A stretch of DNA of 64,000 nucleotides from Pholiota molesta (taxonomy: Eukaryota > Basidiomycota > Agaricomycetes > Agaricales > Strophariaceae), in assembly GCA_014925825.1 (NCBI GenBank), contig JACGCK010000046.1, positions 62,001-126,000 of the forward strand, in the 5' to 3' direction. Below are positions 11,245-22,129 of this stretch, piece after piece. The notes below the pieces were generated by a model that was not told the origin of the DNA, ran no database searches, and saw only the letters and a list, made by a program, of their open reading frames with translations. Every line of letters begins with the position of its first letter. The stretch's first letter is position 1. The translations under genes and the position numbers were made by a program.

Positions 11245-14200
11245 CTACGTCTTCTTTTTCTTGCTCGATCTTTTCCCTGACGCCGTCTCAACAGGTGTAG
11301 GCGGACGCGACTCCTGTTTCTCAATCTTTTGCACCTCCTCAATCCCGCGTTTCTAAAAAACTAAATCAGTAACGGAACGAAAATTGGCGCGGACGGGTCC
11401 GACGCACCTTTCCCTTGGTCGGCTTCAGCTTCGCCTCCTCCGACACACGCGTCTCCTCCTCCTTCTCAATCATGCCCAGCAGCGTATTGCACCGCCGCTG
11501 CAGCTCCTGCGGCGAGCGGCTCTTGAAGAACCAGTCAAACCGGAACACAGGGAACTCCGTGATATCCTTCTTGATGCGCTCATACACGTCGTCCGCCTGC
11601 ATCCCGTAGTGGCAGAGCCGCACGAGCAGGTACCTGTCCTCCTCCTCGGAGTACACCTTGCCCTTCGTCGTCGGGTAGTTGAGCTCGAGCTCCTGCATCG
11701 GGTAGCGCACGGAGCCGATCTTCTTGGAAAGGAGGTGCTCGAGGTTCTCGCGCTTCGTGCGCTTCGCCTCGCCCTCCTCGATGCGCGTCTTGATGCGCGG
11801 GTACTCCGCGAGCGTCTTGGCTTTTTTGTGAAAGACCTTCAGGTACCGCTCGACCTCTTCTGTCGACTTGTCCTGGATCTCCGCCGCCAGAAGCTCAGGA
11901 TCGGCGTCCCTAGAGGAGTTGGAAGGACAGTCAGCATTGCAAACCCGATTGTCAAGACGACGTGATATATCGCTCACCAGCCATACGTCTCCATCCCGCG
12001 AATCAGCTGCTGGAAGTCTCTGCGGCTCCAGTCCGGGAAGCCCATCGTGATATAACGCTCCTTCCGATCCATATCCTCGTCGTCCAGCGGCTCAGCTGTA
12101 CAAATACATAAAATCCATTAGAAACGAGAGAACGCCACGCGGTACAAGGCCAACGCACCGGTATCGATGAACTCCTGCGCCGCGAGGCGCTCCTCTTCCA
12201 GCTTCTCGGGGGTGTCCTCTGGGCCGGCGGGCTCACGCGCGACCGCGGGGATTTCGTTCAGACGCTGGACGAGGATTTTCCGTCAGCATTGCGTACACCA
12301 ACGCAGACGTCGTTCCTGGCACGTACCTTATGCACCGCGAGCTCTCGCTCCTGCAACACTGCGAGTTCAGGAGGGAAGAACTGGAAGTCTTGGCTGTAAA
12401 CACAAGGTATTAGTCTTGCGCTCCGACTAGAATACTCAAAGCGGAAGAGCGTACATGGCAATCTGCTTCGGCGCACGCGGGATCTTGGGCGCCTTCTCGA
12501 CCTTCGACGGCCCCGCACGCAGCGTATCCTTAAAGTAATTATCGACCGAATAATTCGACTTGCGCTCCCGCTTCGACAGCGACAGCAGATTGAAGTTGAG
12601 CGTCTTTTTCTGCACGCAATTCGGGAAATGAGCATCGCCTCCGAATACGGAAGAAAAACGAGAAACGTACCCCCGTCCGGAAGTCCTCGCCCTCCCACTG
12701 CTGCACGGACGCATCCGACTTGAAGTTGTTCAGGTCCTCGAGGTTGAGCCCCTCGTACTTGCTGTTGAGCTTCATCGTGCGCTCCTCGCCGCGCGCGATG
12801 ATCGCATCGATATCCTCATTGATCACGAGCCTAACAAAAAAAACTATTAGCCACCAACATCAACCAAAAAACGAAAACGGAACGCACTCCTCCGACGCAT
12901 TGATGATCTTCTCCGCCCCATGCGTGATCATCTCCAGCAGCTCCTCCTTATTCGCCGCCGCCTTCGCCTGCTGCGTCCGCCCCTGCTGGATCACCAATTG
13001 ATCCAGCCTCAACTTCTGCGCCGCCCGCTCCAGCATCCGCTCCTCGACGCTGCCCTCCGTGATGAACCGGAACACATACACCTGCTTCGTCTGCCCGATG
13101 CGGTGCGCGCGGTCCATGGCCTGCAGATCCGCCTGCGGGTTCCAGTCCGAGTCGTAGAGCACGACGACGTCCGCGGTCGTGAGGTTGATGCCGAGCCCGC
13201 CCGCGCGCGTGGTGAGCAGGAAGATGAACTTCTCCGACCCGGGCTTGTTGTACTCGTCGATCGCCGTGATCCGGTCCTCGTGCGCCGTGCTGCCGTCGAT
13301 GCGGCAGTACTCTGTACAAGGTGCCACAAGTGAGTAAACTGTAGAAGGCGGTCAATGGAATAGGCAAACGCACTGTATCCGCGGAACAGACAGTAGTCCT
13401 CCAGGATGTCCAGCACGCGGCTCATCTGGCTGAAGATGAGCACGCGCGAGCCCTTTTCCTTCATGCTCCCGAGCAGCTTGTCCAGGATGATCATCTTGCC
13501 CGAGTTCTGGATGAGGTGCTCGTCCGTGGTATACGGGGGCCCGGGCTCCGCGCCGTCGAACAGGTACGGGTGGCAGGTGACCTTGCGGAGCTGGACAACA
13601 AAGTCAGATACGGAGGAACAGAGTGGACGATGAGACGCACCTGCATGACCATGTTCATCAGCCGTGTCTTGCCCTCTTTCTTGCCCGTGAGGCCGTTGAC
13701 GGCGTCGATGTCCTTCTCGAGCACGGAGCGGTACCATTTCCGTTGCATATCCGTCAGCCCGACGTAGATGTTGATCTCCTTCTCTACACGCGCTGTCAGA
13801 TACTATACGACCCACACAGAAAAAAAACCACGCACTTGGCAGCAGACTCTTCTCCACGTCCGCCTTGACGCGGCGCAGCAGGAACGGCCTTAGGATCTTA
13901 TGCAGCGCCTCCACCACCTTCTTGCTCTTCTCCTCCTCCGCATCCGAGCCCGCGGCGTCCTTGTGCAAAAAGCTGTCCAGGTCCTTGTAATGCACGAAGA
14001 TCTCCGGGCAGATAAAGTTCAGCAGCGAGAACAGCTCCTTCAGGTTGTTCTGCAGCGGCGTGCCCGTGATCAACAACCTTCCGCGCGACGAGAAGTCGCG
14101 CACGATCTGCGAGAGCATGCTGTCCACGTTCTTGATGCGGTGCGCCTCGTCGATGATGATGTACTCGAACGAGAACTTCTTCAGCGCGCCCTGCTCGATG

Positions 14201-15537
14201 AGGCACATCTCGTACGACGTGATGCACACGTCAAAGTCCTGCGGGATCAGCCGGCTCGCGATGATCTCCGCGCGCTCGTCCTTCGTGCCCGTCAGCGTGA
14301 CGATGTTCACGTCTGGTGTCCAGGTCTGGAACTCGCGCGCCCAGTTTTGCAGCGTGGACTTGGGGACGACGACGAGGTGCGGGCCGCTGGTGTTTTTGTA
14401 GTGCTTGAGGTAGGCGAGGAAGGAAATGGTTTGCAGTGTTTTGCCGAGGCCCTGTGGGGGAAAGACATTTGAGAAATCGGTATATCAACCAAGAGCACGA
14501 TACATACCATCTCATCAGCGAGAATGCCATTGAGGCCGTTGTGGTGGAGAGATACCATCCAGTTCAGACCCTGCAACTGGTACCCGCGCATTGTGCCATT
14601 TATAACTGAGATGCACGCAAGTGGTCAGGACACGTGTCCGAGGTAAAGCGGCGTACGACTCACAGCTTGGGGAGGTTTCGAACACGAAGGGCTGGTCGTT
14701 GCCGTCCAGGCCTGCCTCGCCGTCCTTGAGGAGCTCCTCGTCCTCTTCCTTTTCTGATTTTCGATGGCGGGCGTTGTTGTCACTGGCGCATGAGTCAGCG
14801 GCTGCGGTCTGCGAAATGGAGGGCAGAGGTACTGACATTGGTTTTTTACGACCCCGCCCTTTGGGTTTGGGCTGGGCGTCCATCATAGCGGCGTATTCGG
14901 GATCTGAGGCGCGCTACAAAGCAGTCAGTCGTGTAAATTACAGGCCAGCGCTAAGTCGCATACCTTGATATCAACAAAGTGTTTGAAGAGCTCGGTCTGG
15001 CCGAGGAGGTAGGAGTAGCGCTTGACGGCGTCGGCGATCTAGAGACGAGTCAGTACGGGCACGGGCGGGTGCACGCGACGGGGCTGGCTGACCTTTGCCT
15101 TGTCCATCTCCTTCCGCTTCTGCTGCAGATGACCCTCGTCTGCTTTTCGCTTCTGCTTCTTCTGCTTCCGCTCTTCGGTAGCCTGCTTTTTGGTCTGAAC
15201 GACGGTTTTCTGGGAACGCGGTAAGTTGGCACATGCACGGACCGGGCGGCGGGGAATACATACCTCCTCCTGCTCGCTCATGAGCTCGTCCTCCTCCATG
15301 GCCTCCGGTTCGTCGAACTCGCTCTCACCGTCGCCGCCCTGACTCGGCTGCAAGGGGGTTAAACACGAACTGAAGCGCTGACCGGGGGCGGGCACGTACC
15401 TGGCGCGAAACGATGTTGCTGGGGACGACATCGCTCAGGATGTCCTCGTCCATGTGGTCTCCCACTGTGAAGGCCTGTGTGGGGGGAAGGGTGAGCGGGA
15501 TGTGCGGGGGCTGGGGCGGGGTGGGACTGACGCTCAT
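11245..15537 (-). CDS. ISWI: ISWI-family SNF2 chromatin-remodelling ATPase
   Basis: ATP-dependent nucleosome-sliding motor in the nucleus. Inferred exons (minus): 15537-15400, 15347-15264, 15209-15093, 15038-14964, 14913-14837, 14782-14664, 14605-14508, 14451-13836, 13783-13641, 13590-13374, 13311-12888, 12830-12671, 12609-12455, 12393-12327, 12264-12159, 12095-11978, 11909-11408, 11352-11245. They total 3324 nt (1107 residues, closed frame). An acidic and coiled N-terminus precedes [15 protein letters not shown], motif I DEMGLGKT (about 234-241), DEAH (about 337-340) and [10 protein letters not shown]. The C-lobe has [26 protein letters not shown] and DRAHRIGQ (about 628-635). HAND ([19 protein letters not shown]), SANT ([20 protein letters not shown]) and SLIDE ([18 protein letters not shown]) follow, with a lysine-rich end (KRSSKKKKT). 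This domain order identifies ISWI rather than CHD or SWI2. Start chosen as the first in-frame ATG before the acidic exons. A 35-bp motif upstream is shared with the flanking duplication. Confidence 0.93.
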
Positions 15538-15579
15538 CACGGCCTTGGTGGTTGTGAAAGAAGGGAGTGCTGTGACTGT

Positions 15580-15790
15580 GATGTGCGTGACTCGACGCGA
15601 CAAATTGAAAGCACGCATCAACGAGTCATTGGCACAAAAAAGGGTCAAAAAAGCAACAAAAAGGGTAAAGGAATCCCAGAAGTGCCGGAAGTACGACCAG
15701 TGGGCTCCTTGGAATGTTCGCAATAACTCTGATGTTCGCATGGTAATTCAATGATAGAATCCATTAGAATTTATTTGTTCGTTACGAGGA
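15580..15790. promoter_or_regulatory. ISWI upstream region with shared motifs
   Basis: Contains GACTCGACGCGACAAATTGA (near 15591), also present at 17262 and, inverted, near 2680. Next to it is AAGTACGACCAGTGGGC with CCTTGGAA.GTTC (15690-15720), which recurs at about 17855-17895. ACGCG within the first motif resembles MCB-type cell-cycle sites, but that reading is speculative. The region ends at the breakpoint of the tetraspanin duplication. Confidence 0.4.
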
Positions 15791-17490
15791 AAGGGCATGA
15801 TGCCCGAGGCGTACCGCCTGAACATGGGCACGATGGCGGTGATCATGGAAAATTATGCCAAGTATGTTTCTGTGTTTTCCTTTTGCATCGTAGGCCGCAC
15901 TGACGCTGCGTTCTCTCTCTTCAAAGCCAACTCGCGGAACAGTATGGCCAGGAGGTCGCGGCTGACATTCTGAAGCGCTCGCAGTTGAACCTCAACGCCG
16001 GCGCGGCAGGCGCGGGCAGCAACCCGTACCGCAACGCGGGGCAGACGCATGCGCCGATGTCGCCGTTCCACGCCAAGTACGACAGTCTCAGTCATTGATG
16101 AATGAACGACCGTTGGAGATCGGGCTGCTGGGTGACGCTGGGCGTCGGGTATGGTGAGGGTGGTGCTGACTATCTATTAGTAATTTTGTTTTTGCTTTTG
16201 TGTATTTTTTCGCAGTGGATTTCGTGCTTTCGTCCATCTTTTACTGATATCTCGTCCTTCTTTCGTGCTTCTTGCTTTACCTTCCCTTTGCATTACCCGC
16301 TTGGACCCTTTAGTCGATCCCACATCGCTTCGTCGCTGCTCCAACGTACATACCCACTTGCACATCACGCATGATCCATCATGTCCGTCGATCCATAATC
16401 CTAATCTTACTCATGGAAATGCACGCCTGCTCTCACCGACCGCGCCGCAGAACGAGCCTTCATGTGATAAAATTAGAATAAGGACAACCTCAGCTTTGCT
16501 TCGAACGTACCTCATTGACATCTACATTCCCGCAGCTTGTCGCCCATTAGATAGCCAGTCCGGAGGACCCTAGCTGGATCTGTAGAAGTCAAGGGGATAC
16601 GCAGCAGTCACCGGTAAATCGAGGGTGCAAAAAACATCGTTACATACCTTGCGAACGGAGGGGAGGTCCGAGCCCACAACTCAAGCTCAAAAACGGGATT
16701 CAAGCCGCAAACGGAGGTTTTATGCATCCGATAATACACAATGGCACCTTTCGGTCATAAGTCGAGCATATCATAGGGGAAATTATAAATATATGCGCAT
16801 ATATTTGTGTTGGACTCACCTCCGAGAACTACAAATCATCCCCGCTTATACATACGAGATAAGGTCTAGAACATTTCCTTTCAACAAGTCATAAAAAGAC
16901 GCAACGAAGACTCAACTCACTTGACAGAGTCCAAGATGCACGATAGCAACCCCGTCATTGCGCCTTGAAGTCGGGATGTAACGATGTTGGGGCTCCAAGA
17001 TTGGCATGATCGCATATGCTACCATTTTTCGCGGACAGGCATCGTCATCACAGATAAGTTGTATATAAGCTTCAAAGGCGTTCTCTACGTTCTCTAGAGA
17101 TTCAAAAGAGAGCGGAGAGGGGGAGAAGATGATGGGGGAAAGGAAGAAAGATAAAGGGGAGATTTTGCAAACGCGATCGAATAGTCGGAATAAGAGCGCG
17201 TTTGGTCACATGACTTATTCGGGAACATCCGAAACTATCCGAAAGTGCCGTGACTTCGGCGTGACTCGACGCGACAAATTGAAAGCACGCAGCGCTCGCC
17301 GCTTCCACCCATCCATCGATATCAATCCCGGACCTTCGATATTCTGCCTTTCTCTCCTTGTAGTCTCTTCTCCTTGTAGTCTCTTCTGCAAGGGATTGGA
17401 TTTCACAAGACGTGTTACCGAAACACTCCATCTAGCTCGCATCCACATCGCACGCCCCATTGCTCTGAATCCATGACCTCGAGCCGTATC
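15785..17490 (-). repeat. Copy 2 of the 1.6-kb inverted duplication
   Basis: Inverted copy of 2490-4095. It includes the truncated tetraspanin end (15790-16098), the matching non-coding blocks 16100-16620, the AT-rich palindrome near 16790-16812, and the CTCGACGCGACAAATTG block near 17265. Short insertions, deletions and substitutions separate the copies. It abuts the ISWI promoter, so one arm of the duplication now lies immediately upstream of ISWI. Confidence 0.85.
15790..16098 (+). pseudogene. Truncated tetraspanin 3' end (duplicate)
   Basis: Corresponds to the last ~25 codons of tetraspanin exon 3 (KGMMPEAYRLNMGTMAVIM), the last intron (GTATGT..CAAAG) and the terminal exon ending YDSLSH and a stop at 16096-16098. 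The N-terminal domain and all four membrane helices are absent, so it cannot make a tetraspanin. Its splice sites and frame are intact, which suggests a recent duplication. Confidence 0.85.
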
Positions 17491-17639
17491 TCCCAAGTGT
17501 ACTTCTGTTACCCTTAGTCGAACGAGAGTATTTCTACCTTGGAAAATATGGTCCCTTGCGTGTAGATGTGACCGCAGCGACGATGATATCCATTATTTTT
17601 CTCATCTCTGCTGCGCTATCTTTTTCACTGTCTGTCTCT

Positions 17640-17830
17640 TATCATTGCTCTCTATCACAACCACTGGAACTCGCCGGGTGAACTGCAGGCGATGTACCGC
17701 GCGCACCGGATCGAACAGGCAAAGCAGGTGCATGTATCTCAGCTCACCACGGAGGGCAGTGGCGACGCCCATGATGCTCGAGAGGCCTGGCACAGAACCT
17801 GAGGTGGAAGATCAGTCAGCTATTCACTAT
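17640..17830 (+). pseudogene. Decayed fragment of the ISWI helicase C-lobe
   Basis: A short stretch matches ISWI motif V/VI at DNA level: CACTGGAACTCGCCGGGTGA..CTGCAGGCGATG, CGCGCGCACCGGATCG, CAGGCAAAGCAGGTGCATGT and ACGGAGGGCAG parallel the gene's [32 protein letters not shown] region. In one frame YRAHRIEQAKQVHVSQLTTEG can be read. It has stops and indels and no other helicase motifs. Orientation is opposite to ISWI at 11-15.5 kb. It lies just beyond the inverted duplication and before another copied piece of the ISWI upstream region (about 17845-17900). Confidence 0.8.
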
Positions 17831-17844
17831 TTAGAAAGGGTACC

Positions 17845-18030
17845 AGAACTTAGAAGTACGACCAGTGGGCGCCTTGCGAGCGCCTTGGAACGTTCACAGT
17901 AAACCTGCTATTTGAAAAGTAATTTAAATTATTATTCAATGATAGAATTCACCAATATTTATCTGTTCATTACGAGGACTCATCGTCGAGTCGTCGGAAT
18001 CTAACGTGGGGGATTTATACGTTAACACTC
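17845..18030 (+). repeat. Copied ISWI-upstream motif and mobile-element-like tail
   Basis: AAGTACGACCAGTGGGC and the following GCCTTGGAACGTTC repeat the ISWI upstream sequence at 15690-15720. TTCAATGATAGAAT and TTCATTACGAGGA repeat 15750-15790. The end, GGAATCTAACGTGGGGG, resembles 7171-7188. It is probably rearrangement debris. Confidence 0.5.
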
Positions 18031-18234
18031 TCTAAGCAATCTCAAAAATGTGCCGATAAAAATCTGCACCATTTTTTTCTAGTGCACAAGCTTTGAATAA
18101 TCCGAGCTAATATGAGGAATATATCAACTTTATATAATACACTGACAAAATATAAACATTGGACGATGTCCGTAAAACACGAGTCTTTGACAGAAAATTG
18201 AAGATGGAAGTACAAGTAGTAGTAGACCCACGGC

Positions 18235-19198
18235 TCAATGTCTTCTGCCATTCCTCCTCCTAGGCCGAGCCGGGAGCTCTGTTCAGAACCAGTATCAGCG
18301 GTGTTTCCAACCACGACTCAACAAAGAGAGAAAGCTTACCCTGCTCATAATGAATCACACTATCATTGTTCCCGCAGTTCGATATCGACACCACAGACAC
18401 ATTATTCGAACCAGTATTCACGGAAGAGAATACCTGATTAAAACCACCAGCAGGAGTCGATCCATAAGCGCTATACTCAACGTATCCGGGAGATCCCAGA
18501 TAAGGCGTGCCATGGAAATGAGCGTACCCTCGCCCACCTGCATTACCACCTTGCCCCGCAGCAGCCCGAGCCTGCGCCGCGCGGGTGGGATACCGGTACC
18601 CACGCACGTTCCCATATACGTCTAGGATGGGAACGGCGGGGCCGTCGAGGTAAGCCGTTGACGCGTGGACGAGCCTCGGGCGTGCCGGAAACGCATCTGC
18701 GGGCCCGTGCGTGCGCGCGCTGCCGGCGCCTTCTTCGCCATCGCCCGCCTCGCCCTCGGCGGCGCCGTCTTGGACATCAACCCACGCGCCGTCCTCGTCC
18801 TCGTCGCTATCGTCGTCGACGACGCGTGGCTGTTCCTCCCTACGCGCAGAGGCCTTCCCCATCTTGCCGGCGTCCTTCCTGCTACGGGGCTCGAGCTCTT
18901 CCTGCCGATTGGAGTCAGCCGCCTCAGGCGCGTCAGACCCGTCGGCCTCCCACACGCAGCGCTCGCCGCTGGCACCCGAGTATGCACGACCGGTGTCGTC
19001 CTCTTCCTCTTCGTCTGTGATCTCGACGACAGTGGCTCGGGTGGACGATCCTCCCGCACTGACGTGGATGTGCGGCGCACGCGCGGTGGGCACGTTATGA
19101 GTGCTCCTAGGCGTCCCCGACGTCGAGGTGAGTACGATACCGTTGTGGGTTCCCGTGGACTCAAGGTTGACTTCGTACGAGCCATGAGAGATGTGCAT
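18235..19198 (-). CDS. Uncharacterised acidic low-complexity protein A (300 residues)
   Basis: I do not recognise the family. Inferred exons 19198-18340 and 18278-18235 with donor G|GTAAGC; frame closes at 300 residues. Start MHISHGSYEVNLES, then Ser/Thr-rich sequence, acidic runs (EITDEEEEDDTG, DDDSDEDEDGAW), an Ala/Arg-rich middle, a Gly/Tyr-rich stretch, and near the C-terminus VFSSVNTGSNNVSVVSISNC, a repetitive Asn/Gly/Ser pattern suggesting short beta rungs. After splicing it ends in a basic tail PARPRRRNGRRH. Paralogue B at 20829-21997 shares the middle, the Asn/Gly motif, the intron position and the basic tail, and similarity stops at the shared TGA, which supports this splice model. 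A TATA box lies upstream. The acidic and basic composition suggests a nuclear or scaffold role, which is inference. Confidence 0.65.
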
Positions 19199-19315
19199 GT
19201 CGGCGGTCGAGATCGGATAGCGAAGATATAAAGAGAAATTCAGTATTACAGAGGCTGGCGGGCGCTCTGCGGGTGCGGGGGAGAGAAGGGATGCGGGATG
19301 ACGAGGAGAATGAAG

Positions 19316-19327
19316 AGCTTATATATG
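19316..19327 (-). promoter_or_regulatory. TATA box of protein A gene
   Basis: GCATATATAAGC on the minus strand, about 120 bp upstream of the ATG at 19198. The same box and surroundings (TATATAAGC, then a Met-rich gap) occur upstream of paralogue B, so the promoter was duplicated with the gene. Confidence 0.6.
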
Positions 19328-19329
19328 CT

Positions 19330-20828
19330 CCCGTCATTGTTCAGTAGCACTGAAGGCTATTACCTGAGGCAACCTTTTGAAAGCTTTGATAACCATATTT
19401 TCCCAACGGGAAACCTGTGTTTTAAGTTTAGAAAAAAAATCAGGAAAGAAACAGTCACACTAAAAAATGAGCGCAGATGAAAAGAGCAATAGACAGTTCA
19501 CAGGCTGAAGGCACCAAAACCCTTTCACAAACGCACCCGAAGCCAGCCAGAATCCCATCTCGAACATGCTCAAGGACGAGCTATGCAGTGTGAAGTGTGT
19601 GCCACGTCAACCAAAGACGACTAAGTATAGCAGGCATTCTGAACCGACACATTTGCGCCGCGGCTTCGGTGCGCTGCCAGGTACAGATATCCTTGGAAAT
19701 GGAATATGGGGGCGCCTGATATCCACTGCCGTCCAATGCCAGAAACAGTTATGTAGACGCCCGCAAGTAGCCTCAACCTACAGCGCGCAGCTTCCGCTGC
19801 AAAGACTTGTCTTGGTCCAGAATGTCGTCGAGCTATTAGAAGGGAGTGGTATCGGAGAGGCGTATCCATCGCAGGGCAGGCTCAGGGCAGGCTCGAGAAT
19901 CGAGATGGGGAAGTTAAGTGAAGCTGTGTTGGGTACAAGCGCCCTCCACAAGCGAGCGCGCCGAAAAAAACGGGCCGGGGTTGCGTATCTCATCGCCCAG
20001 AACGTGACTTCTCGACGCGATCTCGCGTCTGAGTCAATTCGCGTCCTTCTTCCGTTCTCCACACTCATCTATGCAATCTTTGGTTCCCTTAGTTTTCCCT
20101 CTATCGCTCTACCTGGCTTATTTACCCTTTGCCTCACTCCTTATCTCTTATAATACATTCCTAGTACTGTTTCTTGATCATTCTGCTTATTGATACTCTT
20201 CTTTGCTTACGAACTGGTCAAAAGTATCGGAGTCATAAGTAAGCGGCAAGGGAGGAAAGCTAATGGAGAATGTATAGAATGTAACTAGTAAGTTATAAAT
20301 AGTCCCAAAATTGTAATTAATAGTAAGATCAAGTTCATACCAATAGTCTTATCCCTGTTCTTAAGTATCTGGCTTTCTCAACCTCTCTAAACTGACTATC
20401 TTATCTCTCTGTACGACGCTTCAAGTGACGGTCTCGCCGCTAAAATTGACCAATCTTTACAGTATGTGTGCGGAGAACGAATAGCCTGTTCCTCCTCCAC
20501 CTAAAATTACTTACAACTTACAATGAGCACACATAACCTCGCCGCATTCGAGATCCAAAAGAGGACGAATCCAGGCGCTGAATATGTTTGACATCGACTC
20601 TGCACCAGAGTATGTTCCCAGAACCTGTTCTCCCTCTCGCCTTGAACATTCATGTAGATCTCAGAAATGTTCGATTGCACCGAGAAAATGACAAACATCG
20701 TACTATGTACATTAATGACAAACATCGTACTATGTACATTAATCGATATCCGCCGTGGCAAGAATCTTTGATACAAATATCAAGATGGACGTCCAGGGAA
20801 GACGGTTGGCAACAAACCCATACTTAGC
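19330..20828. other. Spacer between paralogues A and B
   Basis: A plus-strand open frame 19566-20153 (195 codons) has no recognisable domain, although its end is hydrophobic (LIYAIFGSLSF). It could be chance or a fragment. The rest is A+T-rich with no gene signal; a 27-bp tandem duplication is at 20689-20742. Confidence 0.4.
20689..20742 (+). repeat. 27-bp tandem duplication
   Basis: ATGACAAACATCGTACTATG plus TACATTA occurs twice, perfectly, at 20689-20715 and 20716-20742. No function is evident. Confidence 0.85.
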
Positions 20829-21997
20829 TCAATGTTTTCTGCCATTCCTCCTCTTAGACGGAGCCGGGAGCTCTGCTCAGAACCAGTATCAGCGGTATCC
20901 CCACGAACGCAGAGAGACTGCTTACCTTGACTATAAGTAATGACACTGTTATCATTCCCGCAGTTGGATATCGACACCGCCGAGACATTACCCGAGCCAA
21001 TGTTCACCGACGAGAACGCCTGATTCCACCCACTGCCAGGCGGCGCCGATGCATGCGCGCTATACCCCATCCCGGTGAACCCCGGAGGAGGGCCGTGCAT
21101 GTAATGCGTGTACGCGCCCCCGCCCGCCGCACCGAGCCATGCAGCAGCCTGAGCCTGGGCTGTGTACTGGGTTCCACGTACGTTTCCATAATCGTCGCGG
21201 ACGGGAACGGCGGGGCCGTCGAAGTGGGCCGTCGACGTGCGGAAGAGCTGCGGGCGTACTGGGGAGGCGTTTGCGGTCCTGTGCGTGCGCGCGCTGGTGG
21301 TGCGGTGTGCGCTGGACGCCTGGCTGCCAGCGCCATCTTGAACATCGTATCCCTCGCCGCCGGCGCCGTCTTGGATATTGATCCACGCGTCGTCTTCTTC
21401 GTCGCTGACGTCCACGACGCGCGGCTGTTGTTCACTACGCGCTGGGGCCTTCGAGTTCGTCTTGCCTTCCTTCCTGCCATGGGGCTTGGATTTCTCCTTC
21501 TGGTTGGAGTCCGCTGCCACAGGCCCGTCAGACCCGTCGGCCGCCCGCATGCGGCGCTGGGCACGGGCCCACGAGGACTCACGACGGGCATCTTCCTCGT
21601 CGTCGGCGATCTCGACGACGGTGGCTCGGGTAGACCCTCCTGCGTTGGCGCGGATGTGCGGCGCGCGGCCGGTGGGCGCGCTCGCGCGCGAGGCACTGCT
21701 CCAAGACGTCGCGTGGGAAGCAGGGTCGACCGCGACGCCGTTGTAGTACGCGCCCGTGCGGGCGACGACGAACGAGCCGCGCTCGGGGCCCTGCTGCTGC
21801 GTGGCAGCCGCCCGCATGGCGCTGGGCCACGAGGAGTCAAGGCGGGCATTGTCCTCGTCGTCGGTGGCTCGGGTGGACGCGTTCCCGCGGGGGGCACTGC
21901 TGCAAGGCGTCGCGGAATCAGGATCGAATCGGCGGACGCCGTTGTAGTCCGCGCCCGTGGGGTCGACAGAGAAGGAGCCGCCATTAGTGATAAGCAT
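20829..21997 (-). CDS. Uncharacterised acidic low-complexity protein B (371 residues)
   Basis: Paralogue of protein A. Inferred exons 21997-20926 and 20872-20829; frame closes at 371 residues. Start MLITNGGSFSVDPTGADYNG. It carries an internal duplication: GGSFSVDPTGADYNGV with a Ser/Asp-rich tail is repeated as RGSFVVARTGAYYNGV with a similar tail (STRAT..DEED..R..SSW..A.R), so B is longer than A. The middle has DVSDEEDDAW, then a Gly-rich stretch, AFSSVNIGSGNVSAVSISNC and the basic tail PAPSKRRNGRKH. An upstream in-frame ATG at 22141 is possible, but the chosen start aligns with A and follows the TATA box. Reading through the intron would add LRLRGG, a chance ubiquitin-like string not conserved in A. 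Function unknown. Confidence 0.65.
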
Positions 21998-22117
21998 GTT
22001 GACGGTCGCGGTCGTGGAGCGAAGGTGTAGGGAAATTTTCAGTGTTAGCGGGGCTGGCGAGCGCGCTGTGGATGCGGGGGAGGGAAGGGATGCGGAATGG
22101 CAAAAGGAGAATGAAAA

Positions 22118-22128
22118 GCTTATATATG
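22118..22128 (-). promoter_or_regulatory. TATA box of protein B gene
   Basis: CATATATAAGC on the minus strand about 120 bp upstream of the ATG at 21997, at the same distance as for paralogue A. Confidence 0.6.
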
Positions 22129-22129
22129 C

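Noticed and set aside
11384..14472. Long plus-strand open frames antisense to ISWI
   Set aside because: They are Leu/Arg-rich reverse-strand reflections of GC-rich ISWI exons with no domain features and stop at its introns.
19566..20153. 195-codon open frame as a gene
   Set aside because: No family, no intron, no duplicated relative in the window and no clear promoter. Kept only as a note in the spacer entry.
20829..20926. LRLRGG string resembling the ubiquitin C-terminus in protein B
   Set aside because: It is only read if the intron is retained, is absent in paralogue A (LGLGGG), and the spliced frame gives the conserved basic tail instead. No ubiquitin fold precedes it.
18658..22030. Long plus-strand open frames across proteins A and B
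   Set aside because: Arg-rich antisense shadows. The minus strand shows paralogue conservation, a shared intron and TATA boxes.
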